From: Bacteroidales bacterium UBA1176
GTDB taxonomy: Bacteria; Bacteroidota; Bacteroidia; Bacteroidales; WCHB1-69
Assembly (NCBI GenBank): GCA_002311645.1
Contig: DBYW01000003.1
Span: forward strand, 88,570-100,810
Direction of reading: 5' to 3'
Length of the DNA stretch: 12,241 nucleotides
Shown: one piece after another, positions 1 to 8,400 of the stretch
How the letters are laid out: every line of letters begins with the position of its first letter
How positions within the stretch are numbered: the stretch's first letter is position 1
The notes under the pieces: generated by a model
What the model saw: only the letters and a program-made list of their open reading frames with translations
Told to the model about the DNA's origin: nothing
The model's database searches: none
Translations under genes and position numbers: made by a program

Positions 1-947
1 GCGAGCACGGTGTGGGCGGCCTCCACAGCGTCGGCTGTGGTGAGGTAGTTGTCCTCGCCCGTGTTGATGATGACGCCGGCATAGCCGTTGATGATGCGGG
101 AGAAATATTGGTCAATGAGGGTACGCTGCGGGTTGATGTCGCGGAACAGAATGCCATAGAGAGCGTCGTTCAACATCACGTCCAGGCGTTCGAGTGCGCC
201 CATAGCAGCAATTTCCGGCATGCACAGACCTGAGCAGTAGTTGCAGAGGCGGATGTAGCGTCCAACCTCCTCCCCCACTTCATCAAGGGCCTTGCGCATG
301 ATGCGGAAGTTCTCCTGCGTGGCAAACGTACCGCCGAAACCCTCGGTAGTGGCACCGTAAGGCACATAGTCGAGCAGACTCTGGCCCGTGGTGCGAATCA
401 CGGCGATGATATCAGCACCCTGGCGCGCGCCGGCTTGTGCTTGGACTACATCCTCATAGATGTTACCGGTGGCCACAATAATATAAAGGTAGGGTTTCGG
501 GCCCTCACCGATGGTGTTGAGGTACTCGTTACGCTTGGCCACGTTGCCCTTGATGCGCGTCAGACAGGCATCGATATACGGCTGCACGGCCTGTTTGATC
601 TCGTCGATGCCATGCAGGGGCAGTGTAGTAAGATCCAACTTGCCGTTCATCACGTCTTCGGCAATCTGCTGGGGTGTCTTCTTTGTCTCAATGATGGCAT
701 TGCCCATAAAATAGAGCATGCCTTGACTGAGAACACCCTTCTCCAAGAGGGAGTCCACCACAACGTTAGGGAGAGGCACGCCGTTTTCATCTATCCCGTC
801 AATACCAATAAGACGGCAGAGGGTGCGTTCCACAGTAACCGTTGTATAGCCATCCACGAACTGCTGCACTTGGTCAGCTATGTTCTTTGCCAGTTGCTTC
901 GCAGTGTCAACTTGTGCGAAATCAAGTCCTAACTTGCTTTTATTCAT
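1..947 (-). CDS. kamD: D-lysine/beta-lysine 5,6-aminomutase alpha subunit, N-terminal part (runs off left edge)
   Basis: This gene enters from the ATG at 945-947 and stays open to the window edge, giving 315 complete codons of a family usually about 515-520 residues long. The enzyme (KamD with KamE) uses adenosylcobalamin and pyridoxal phosphate to move the terminal amino group of D-lysine or L-beta-lysine from C6 to C5 in the cytoplasmic lysine fermentation pathway to acetate, butyrate and ammonia. The protein begins MNKSKLGLDF and carries family-typical stretches such as TTVTVERTLCRLIGIDG, VPLPNVVVD, YIIVATGNIYEDVVQAQ, IAVIRTTGQSLLDYVPYG, RLCNYCSGLCMPEIAAMG and VIINTGEDNYLTTADA. By recall of the Clostridium (Acetoanaerobium) sticklandii enzyme, its PLP-contacting Arg184, Tyr263 and Asp298 correspond here to Arg185, Tyr264 and Asp299, all present. 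The cobalamin-binding motif lies in the partner KamE, which would be expected beyond the left edge. Identification is by remembered similarity, not a search. Confidence 0.95.
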   Translation of the reverse strand, partial: MNKSKLGLDFAQVDTAKQLAKNIADQVQQFVDGYTTVTVERTLCRLIGIDGIDENGVPLPNVVVDSLLEKGVLSQGMLYFMGNAIIETKKTPQQIAEDVMNGKLDLTTLPLHGIDEIKQAVQPYIDACLTRIKGNVAKRNEYLNTIGEGPKPYLYIIVATGNIYEDVVQAQAGARQGADIIAVIRTTGQSLLDYVPYGATTEGFGGTFATQENFRIMRKALDEVGEEVGRYIRLCNYCSGLCMPEIAAMGALERLDVMLNDALYGILFRDINPQRTLIDQYFSRIINGYAGVIINTGEDNYLTTADAVEAAHTVL

Positions 948-983
948 ATTCTTGCAATCAATAATTATTCTTTAACTCAGCAC

Positions 984-1002
984 TTTCCAATGTTATTGGA
1001 AA
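984..1002 (-). promoter_or_regulatory. 19-bp palindrome at the expected kamD transcription start (operator or 5' stem-loop)
   Basis: TTTCCAAT-GTT-ATTGGAAA is a perfect 8-bp inverted repeat around a 3-nt centre. It begins about 8 bases downstream of the -7 box at 1010-1017, so it would form the very 5' end of the kamD transcript or cover its start site. It could be an operator for a dimeric repressor or a stem-loop that stabilises the mRNA. The symmetry is seen directly; the function is inferred. Confidence 0.5.
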
Positions 1003-1009
1003 AAGTTTG

Positions 1010-1017
1010 CAAATATA
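1010..1017 (-). promoter_or_regulatory. Bacteroidota-type -7 promoter box for kamD
   Basis: On the minus strand the sequence is TATATTTG, an exact match to the Bacteroidota -7 consensus TAnnTTTG recognised by the primary sigma factor of this phylum. It lies 62 bases upstream of the kamD ATG. The -33 element is weak: the best TTG (1032-1034) is only 14 bases upstream, shorter than the usual spacing. This would give a 5' leader of roughly 55-60 nt. Confidence 0.55.
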
Positions 1018-1018
1018 C

Positions 1019-1048
1019 AAAAAAAGGGCCACAATTAGCTGGGCCCTT
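1019..1048 (-). terminator. Intrinsic terminator between the AraC-type gene and kamD
   Basis: Read on the minus strand, AAGGGCC and GGCCCTT (1042-1048 and 1024-1030) form a 7-bp GC-rich stem with an 11-nt loop. It is followed directly by a run of seven T (1025-1019, overlapping the stem by two bases). This is a standard rho-independent terminator for transcripts coming from the right. It ends 1 base before the kamD -7 box, so upstream transcription stops just where the kamD promoter starts. It could also end a small RNA made from within 1050-1300, or be the terminator arm of an attenuator. Confidence 0.75.
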
Positions 1049-1121
1049 AACTGATTGTTATTTTATGCTCTCTTGTACAATTTTTATCATAAACGCACAA
1101 TCTCCGTTTCATATTTTTTCA

Positions 1122-1257
1122 GAATTATCCCCTTGAATCTTGTTAATATCCTGTCTGCGTATTTCTGCGAGTTCGGCGGGCATATAATTGTCCCGCAGAC
1201 CACGCAGATTAACGCAGATTATCATACCATTTTTTGCAAGACTTAAAGGGATAATTC
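1122..1257. repeat. 136-bp imperfect palindromic element (MITE- or REP-like)
   Basis: Two nested inverted repeats share one centre. The outer arms, 1122-1142 and 1237-1257, match at 18 of 21 positions and begin and end GAATTATCCC...GGGATAATTC. The inner arms, 1155-1180 and 1192-1217, match at 20 of 26 positions around an 11-nt spacer. The right inner arm contains the direct repeat (a)CGCAGATT twice (1203-1210 and 1213-1220). Low-complexity TATTTTTT flanks both sides (1112-1119, 1260-1267) and might be a target duplication. I see no transposase. It could be a non-autonomous mobile element, a dispersed intergenic repeat, or a long RNA hairpin. The rest of 948-1374 holds the elements listed separately and no convincing gene. 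Confidence 0.6.
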
Positions 1258-1288
1258 CGTATTTTTTTTGTTTCTTGCGATAGGGCGC

Positions 1289-1296
1289 CAAAAGTA
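1289..1296 (-). promoter_or_regulatory. Possible -7 box inside the araC-kamD spacer
   Basis: TACTTTTG on the minus strand fits TAnnTTTG exactly, and a second fit, TAAGTTTG, lies at 1304-1311. Neither has a clear -33 TTTG at the normal distance. If active, a transcript from here would cross the 136-bp palindrome and stop at the terminator at 1019-1048, giving a non-coding RNA of about 260 nt. Confidence 0.25.
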
Positions 1297-1346
1297 CAAA
1301 AATCAAACTTATAAAACGGATGGTATTGATAACTTTTGATAAGTCG

Positions 1347-1370
1347 GTTGGCAGTTAGCCCATAGCCAAC
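1347..1370 (-). other. Short hairpin just after the AraC-type gene
   Basis: GTTGGC (1347-1352) and GCCAAC (1365-1370) form a perfect 6-bp stem with a 12-nt loop, starting 5 bases past the stop codon of the AraC-type gene. There is no T-run behind it, so it is at best a weak terminator or an mRNA 3'-end protector. Confidence 0.3.
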
Positions 1371-1374
1371 AACT

Positions 1375-2241
1375 TTATCGCATTTTACGCTCGTCGCGGT
1401 ATTGCAGGGGCGTAATACCGGTCTTCTTTTTGAAAAACTTGCAGAAAGAGGAGGGGGTGGAGAAGTTCAACTGTTCGGCGACTTCCCCGACGGGCAAATC
1501 ACTGTACATCAAGAGCAGTTTAGCTTGCTGGATGATGCGGCGGTGAATCCAGTCCAGCACAGTCATCCCGCTGACTTCGCGGATGGTGGCGCCTAGATGA
1601 TTGGGCGTCAGGCACAGCTGGTCGGCGTAAAACACGATGTTGTGCTCCTTGTCCGCATACTGGTTGACCAACGCCGCGAACTGGTGGAAGACAGCCTCCT
1701 TCCGCCCAAGGGCCTGCTGGGACTCCTCTACATCTTCTTTTTTGAGGATGCTTCGAAGCTCGGACATCAGTGCGGTCTGCAGGGCCCGAATCGATTTCAT
1801 TGAGAGCGGCAGGCGCTTGACTGTATGCCGTAACAGTTGGTAATATTCGTCCATAAGACTCCAGTCATCATCCGACAGATGAAAAACGGTGCACTCCTTG
1901 AACGTGACTTCATCGGGCAGGTCTCGAAACGAGAAAATCTGAAAGTCGAACTCCTCATCCTTCTCCTCGATTTCCATTATAGTACCCGCCGGGAACACCA
2001 GCATCGTCCCTTTTGAAACGGGATAAGGCTTCATATTGATGAAGATATTGGCGTGGCCCGAGGCCACCCGTATCACTCTCCCGTCCTCCACCCTGTAAGG
2101 CTGGCCGTCCCGCATAAAATTCTTGCCGAACTGGATGGCACTCATCACCATCAGGAACTGATTGTCCAGATATTCCCCGTGATCGTTTCCGGCCATCTGA
2201 CCCATACTTTTTAGCGTGATTTCTTTTATTTCCTTGACCAT
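1375..2241 (-). CDS. AraC/XylS-family transcriptional regulator
   Basis: This is a 288-residue DNA-binding regulator of the usual AraC length (250-300 aa). An N-terminal cupin-like sensor spans about residues 36-110. The C-terminal AraC domain has two helix-turn-helix motifs at about residues 202-225 (YADQLCLTPNHLGATIREVSG) and 249-282 (VGEVAEQLNFSTPSSFCKFF, then the family signature KKKTGITPLQYR). I chose the ATG at 2239-2241 (MVKEIKEITL). The frame stays open upstream, but the only earlier start codon is a TTG at 2266-2268, which would add nine residues. The ligand is unknown. The gene is divergent from the giant adhesin gene, 168 bp away, and AraC regulators often control a divergent neighbour, so the adhesin is the first candidate target. 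Downstream are a weak hairpin, the palindromic element and a terminator before kamD, so co-transcription with kamD is unlikely. Confidence 0.92.
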   Translation of the reverse strand: MVKEIKEITLKSMGQMAGNDHGEYLDNQFLMVMSAIQFGKNFMRDGQPYRVEDGRVIRVASGHANIFINMKPYPVSKGTMLVFPAGTIMEIEEKDEEFDFQIFSFRDLPDEVTFKECTVFHLSDDDWSLMDEYYQLLRHTVKRLPLSMKSIRALQTALMSELRSILKKEDVEESQQALGRKEAVFHQFAALVNQYADKEHNIVFYADQLCLTPNHLGATIREVSGMTVLDWIHRRIIQQAKLLLMYSDLPVGEVAEQLNFSTPSSFCKFFKKKTGITPLQYRDERKMR

Positions 2242-2321
2242 AATCGTTGTATTGGAACATTTTTGCAATACTCAGGATAACGAGGCAATGTGGAAAAAAT
2301 TGTTTCTTTGTGGCCCTTTGT

Positions 2322-2365
2322 AAAATATTTATAACTGAAAAATTGCAGTTGTTTATAAATATTTT
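2322..2365. promoter_or_regulatory. AT-rich inverted repeat in the divergent control region
   Basis: AAAATATTTATAA (2322-2334) and TTATAAATATTTT (2353-2365) are perfect 13-bp inverted repeats, with a nested AACTG/CAGTT pair inside the spacer. The element sits between the divergent AraC-type gene and the adhesin gene. A near-match to a plus-strand -7 box, TATTTTG (one base short of TAnnTTTG), overlaps its right arm at 2360-2366, with TTG triplets about 10-15 bases upstream. It may be an operator, a cruciform-prone site or a leader hairpin. The symmetry is certain; the role is inferred. Confidence 0.5.
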
Positions 2366-2409
2366 GCGTTATGCTAAATACCAGCAATTACTCATTAAAC
2401 AATAAAAAT

Positions 2410-2487
2410 ATGCTTATGAAAAGATTTTACATTCTTGCATTGGTCGTATTTGCCCTTTTGATGGGCTTTGGAACATCATTGCAAGCG
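2410..2487 (+). other. Signal peptide of the giant adhesin
   Basis: The start MLMKRF is followed by a hydrophobic core, YILALVVFALLMGFG, and a cleavage region SLQA-Q before TIWNG. This is a Sec signal peptide, as T9SS cargo requires for crossing the inner membrane. Cleavage after Ala26 is the most likely; the exact site is inferred. Confidence 0.85.
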
Positions 2488-5400
2488 CAAACGATTTGGA
2501 ACGGCACGTCCGATGTCTCCTGGTACGATGCATCCCAGACAGCTTTTGACATTTCCACACCGGAGCAATTGGCGGGTGTGGCCCAATTGGTGAACAACGG
2601 CACGACCAATTTCAACGGCGTGACGCTGAACTTGACGGCCGACATCTGGCTCAACAGCACGGGCGACTCCACCAACAACTGGGTCCCCATCGGCGGTGGC
2701 TCCCCGACGGGAGAATCCCCGAGCACTGGTAACCCCTTCAAGGGCAACTTCAACGGCCACGGCCACACCATCTACAACCTTTACTGCGACAAGGGGAACA
2801 CCTTCCACGCCGGCCTTTTCTGCGCGCTGGAGTCTCCCTGTACCATCGATTCGCTGGTGCTGATCAACCCAGTCTTGAAGTCCCGCGGTATGATGGGCTG
2901 CATCACGGGGTTTGTACGCGGCAGCGGCAATGTCTATATCCGAAGCTGTCTGGTGATCAACGTCCGCATTGAGGGTGTCAACTCCTCCGGCAGCAACAAC
3001 ATAGGTGCCATCTGCGGTGCCACCTATCCGAGCAACGGCTCCATCTATTTCCAGGACTTGGGTTCCACGGGCTATATCCGCGGATACTATCCTGCCGGTA
3101 TGTCCGGCAATGCAGATCATGGCAATTTCACCAACTGCTATTTTGCAGGCACACTCTACTCTTACGGCACCAACTATGGCGGTATGGCCGCCCACAGTGG
3201 TAATTTCACCAATTGCTACTCCTACACCAACGTGCTGAGCTCCATTACCCAAAGCTCTGCCTCCTCCGACGGTATTGCAGTCACGCAAACCGAGATGCGC
3301 TCTTCCAATATGATTACCCTCTTGGGCAGCGCCTTCAAAATGGACAATGGCGTCAACGACGGCTATCCCATAATGTCGTTTATGGCCGGTGTGGACCCTG
3401 TTGCTGCCGACATCTGCTTGGGCGAGTCTGTCACGCTGACCGCTTTTGGCTACAGCTCCTACCTGTGGAGCACGGGTGCCACCACCGAGAGCATCACGGT
3501 GTCGCCCACCACCACGACTACCTATACGATGACGGGCACCAGCGCCAACGGCAGCACGCAGGTGCAGACCTCCACTGTCACGGTCTTCCCGCAGGCGGTG
3601 ATTACCGCCACGGCGATGCCCTCCTCCGATGGCCAGGTGCACGGCACCGTGACACCGGGCTCCTCCACTGTCCCGTGCGGCAGCACGCAGACCGTGACGC
3701 TTACCATCACCCCCGACGCGAACTGGCATATCGCCCGCATCGAGCAGGATGGCGTGGTGCTGCGCGAAGATGACCCCAGCGACGGTTCTGTCGTCACTTA
3801 CACCATCGATCCCCAAGGAACCCTGGCCGATGTGCGCGTCTATTTCGACAACCTCTATAATGTCACCGTCACCCAAAAACTGACCGACGGGTCTCCGATT
3901 TCCCTGTCGAGTCTTGTCTCCCCCTGGGGTACCAACGGTGTCTATGCAGCCACGGCAGGCAATGACCTGACCTATACTTTCAGCAACTCCGCCCGTTACC
4001 ACGTCACCGATGTGGAGATTGACGGCGCCTCGTATGGGGTTGTCCCCTCCTACACGTTCATCGCGCTGAATCAGACCCATAGCATTGTGGTGACCTACGC
4101 CGACAGCTGCGGTATCTTCTCGTTGCCCTTCGCGGAAGACTTCAGCAACGGCTTCTCCGAGTGCTGGTATAAGAACTCCACCTACAGCAGTTCCTATCCC
4201 TCCATCTCCTCCAGCCGTCTCTATTTCTACACATCATCCAGCACCTACACCGCGGCGGCGTTGCCTGCCGTAAAGGATGCCCTTCCGTATCAGGTGAACG
4301 AGTTGCAGGTGAGCTTCAACGCCCAGTTCGGCACCCTGAACAACCAGCTGCAAATCGGCGTGATGACGGATCCTGCGGATATGTCCACTTTCACGACCGT
4401 GGCCACAGTCGCCAACACGGCCACGGGTGTGATGCAACCTCACGTGGTTTATCTGGGCAACTATAACGGCACGGGCAAGCACATCGCCTTCCGCTGGTCG
4501 GGTTCCTCTTCCGGCAGCTGCTATCTCGATGATGTTGTAGTGGACGTGGCACCCACCTGCTCCCCGGTGATAAACCTTCAGGTCAGTGATATCTACGGCA
4601 CGAATGCCTCGCTGAGCTGGGATCCCAACGTGATGGGAACGGCCACCGCCTATAACATTCTGCTGACCGATAACGGCACGCAGGCCACGAGCACCTTCTC
4701 CACCACCGAGACCTCTTACGTCCTGATGGGGCTGGACGAGCAAACCTCCTACACCGTCTCGGTGCAGCCCGATTGCGGTGGCGGCGACCTCGGCACTGCG
4801 GTGTCTGTCAACTTCAACACCCCGTGTATCGCCCCGATAGAGGTGTCCAACAACAGCTATCCCTCCTCCACATACTCGACTGAAGGCAACCACTTCCCGA
4901 TGTCGAACCATTACCTCAACTCATTCACGGAGCAGATTTATCTGCCCAGTGATTTCAACAACACTTCCGCCAATTTCAGCGGAATGTCCTTCCAATACAA
5001 CATCTCCACGGTCATTACCCGTACACTGGATATCTATATGGCGCACACCGCCGACTCCGTGTTCACGCAGAATGTGTGGGCTACACCTCTCGATAGCTAT
5101 GTACACGTCTATTCAGGTCCGGTGTCGTTCAACTACAATGGTCAAGACCGCTGGGTCGATATCGCTTTCGATACCAATTTCTATTATAATGGTTATGACA
5201 ACCTGTTGCTGATTGTGAACGATATAACGGGCAGCAGCTACAACAACTCCAATGCGAAGTTCTACACGCAGAATACCAATGTAAACCGTTCGCAGTGCGT
5301 GTACGACAATGATGCAAACACCCATTGGAGCATCACCAATATGCCTACCACGGGCACGCTGCACACTCAGGTGAACAACATCCGTCTGACAGCTTGCGAC

Positions 5401-8400
5401 AACGTCTCCTGTATCACTCCGAACACTTTGTCGTTGGGCTATTCGGATGCCTACTCTGCCGAGATTCATTGGGTGAACCCCAACAATGCACAGGGCTGCG
5501 AGGTGGAGTACAAGGAACTTGCCGACAGCGTGTGGACCACGATGAGTGCCTCCTCCGGCACCTCCCATCTGCTTGCTGGCCTGAACGCTAACACCCAATA
5601 CCAAGTGCGGGTGCGTGCGGTCTGCGGCACCAACGACTACAGTGAGTGGTCTCAAGTCTTCACATTCCGCACGGAATGCGAGAATATCACCCAAATTCCC
5701 TACTCACAGAATTTCGATACCGACACATACGGTTCCGGAACGGATGCGTACCTCTATTGCTGGGACCGCTACACTTCCGATCCTTCCAAGCCGGTTTATG
5801 TGTACAACACCTCGGCAGCGCACTCCACCCCCAACGCGCTCCGCTTCTATGACGGACCTGGTGTTACCTCGTTGGCCATTATGCCGCAGGTGGATCCGTC
5901 CTTCAGCTTGAACCAACTGCAAATCTCCTTCTGGGTGCGCAAGACCGAAGCCTCTTCCACCGCCATCTTCGAACTGGGTGTGATGACTGACAAGAACGAC
6001 CTCACCACTTTCGAAGTGGTGGACACCATCCCTACGGGCGATTGGGCTTTGATTGAGCGTTCTCTGGAAAACTACACGGGCAGCGGCCAATACATCGCTT
6101 TCCGGGTGACCAATGGCACCAGCAACAATGCCATCCGTGTGGATGACCTGGTGCTGGATTACATTCCCGTATGTCAGCATCCCGTTGATTTTGTCGTGGA
6201 CAATGTCTCCTCTGAGACGGTGACGGTGCACTGGACCGAGCCCGCTTACGCCACCTCCTGGGTGGTGGAATACGGCCCTGCCGGTTTCGTTCCCGGCAAC
6301 GGCACCACCCAAACCGTTACGGACACCACGCTCACTATCTCCGGCCTGACCCCGAACACGGAATACGACATCTATGTGCTTTCCGACTGTGGCGGCAACT
6401 TCTACAGCACCTCCATCAGCACCAACTTCCGCACATCCTGCGGCGCGATTGTGAATTTGCCCTATTCCGAGGATTTTGAGACGGGCATCTACGACACGGG
6501 TGTGGACAACCAGTCGAACCAGCGCGACTATATCATCTGCTGGAACCGTTTCGCCTCCGACCATAGCCACAATGTCTATATCCCGAACAGTACCACCTAT
6601 TCCCACAGCGGTTCGCACTATTTGGATTTCCACTGGACTCCCAGCTGCTACAACATTGCCATTGCCCCCGAGTTGGACCAGACCCTTGACCTCAGCCAGT
6701 TGATGGTGAACTTCTGGGCTTGCAAGAGCGGCACTGCCGGTTTGCTGGAGGTGGGTGTGATGACCAACCCCTCTGATGGCACTACATTCGTTCCCGTTGA
6801 CACCATTGACCTGTCAGCGATGGCCAACTATGCTTACGCAGAGCAATTCGTGGGCTTCGCCAACTATCAGGGTACGGGCAAATACATCGCCTTCCGCGTC
6901 TCCAACGCCACCAGCAGCGGCTATTATGTGGATGACGTGGTCATCGACTATATGCCTTTGTGCTCCCCTGTGTCTAATCTGACCGTTTCCGACGTCACCG
7001 GCTCTTCCGCTATGATTACCTGGGGCGCGGGCCATTTCGGCACGGCCGACAGCTATACGCTGGAATACTCCGAGGCTGGTATGAACAACTGGATGTCGGT
7101 GGGCAACGTCACCGGCACCTCCTACCTCCTGGGCGGCCTGGACCAGACTACCCAATATGATGTCCGCGTGATGACGAACTGCGACAACTCCGAAAACAGC
7201 GATTGGACGGTGGCAACCTTCCGCACCGAATGTCTGGTGGGCGGCGATATGGTTGTAGGTAACGGCACCTCCACCAGCTACTACCTGCCATCCTATAGCT
7301 ATTACAAATATTCTTATACCCAGCAGCTGTTCCTCGCTTCTGAATTGGGCACGCCCAGAAGCATCGAGGCGCTGACTCTGGACATGTCCGCCCATACCAC
7401 TGACCGTGCCTTGCTGATTTATATGATGCATACCTCGGCCACCAGCGGTTCGAGCTGGATAGACGCCTCCAGCGCCCAGCTGGTGTATAGCGGCACTCCG
7501 GCGCTCAATACCGGTTTGAACACCTTCCAGTTCTCCACCCCGTTCCTATATAACGGTTCCGACAATCTGCTGTTGATTGTGGTGGACACGACCGGCAGCT
7601 TTGTCAATGGCAACACGTGGCGTACACACACCGCTCCGTTCACGGCCTCCCGCTATATTTATCAGGATGGCAGCGCCTATAGCATTGCCTCTACCCCTTC
7701 CGGTGGCTCGAGTACCTCATCTCGTAACAATGTCATCTTCGTTTCCCCGTGCGATACGCTCTCACCTTGTGTGGCTCCTTCCATTGCCATTTCCGCCATC
7801 ACCAACGACGGTGCAACGGTGAACTGGGTGGCCGGTTATACCGAATCGGCTTGGAAACTCGAATACAGACCTCTCTCCGACACCAACTGGGTGAGCCTTG
7901 GTACTGTCTATTCCCAGTCGGAGATGCTTACCGGACTGAATCCCAATACGACGTACAAGGTGCGTATGCGTTCCGATTGCGGCTCGGGTGAGTACAGCTT
8001 CTGGACGGAAGCCACTTTCACCACCGCCTGCGGCGCGATGACGATTTCTATGGGCAATCCTTGGACTGAGAACTTCGAGAACTACACTGGTTCCACGCTG
8101 ATTTGCTGGGAAACTCCGCGCACCTATACCAACAACAGCAATGTCTTCCCGATGGTTTATAGAAACTATGGTGAAGCTGCCCACTCCGGCGTCAACACTA
8201 TTGAGTTCAAGGGTGATACCAATATGCTGGTGCTGCCCGAATTCACCAATGACATCCACGACCTGCGTATGTCCTTCTGGGCTACCCATTACGGCTCTGG
8301 CACCAATGCTATTGTCGGTGTGATTACGGATGTGACCAATCCCGCCACCTTCGAGGTGCTGGGCAATGCCGGCAATCCGGGTTCACGTGGCCCTGCCTCC

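Noticed and set aside
435..932. 165-codon plus-strand frame opposite kamD
   Set aside because: It is a shadow of kamD, which has strong family similarity throughout; this frame shows no recognisable protein features.
1109..1306. 65-codon minus-strand frame (MIFVLLAPYRKKQ...) in the araC-kamD spacer
   Set aside because: Its sequence is dictated by the 136-bp palindromic element it crosses, and no domain is visible. A plus-strand frame at 1055-1246 is rejected likewise.
948..1374. Cobalamin or lysine riboswitch in front of kamD
   Set aside because: I looked for the B12-box core and the characteristic lysine-aptamer structure on the minus strand and found neither. The only clear structures are the terminator and the palindromes.
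2239..2268. TTG start at 2268 for the AraC-type regulator
   Set aside because: It would add nine residues that do not look like part of the family N-terminus, while a normal ATG follows at 2241. It is kept only as an alternative.
2476..4080. 534-codon open frame antisense to the giant adhesin
   Set aside because: It has a composition of His, Gly, Val, Arg and Ala without domains or a signal peptide, and lies opposite a clearly real gene. Long antisense frames follow from that gene's codon bias; the similar ones at 4234-4911, 5704-6633, 8593-9261 and 9481-10446 (minus strand) are rejected for the same reason.
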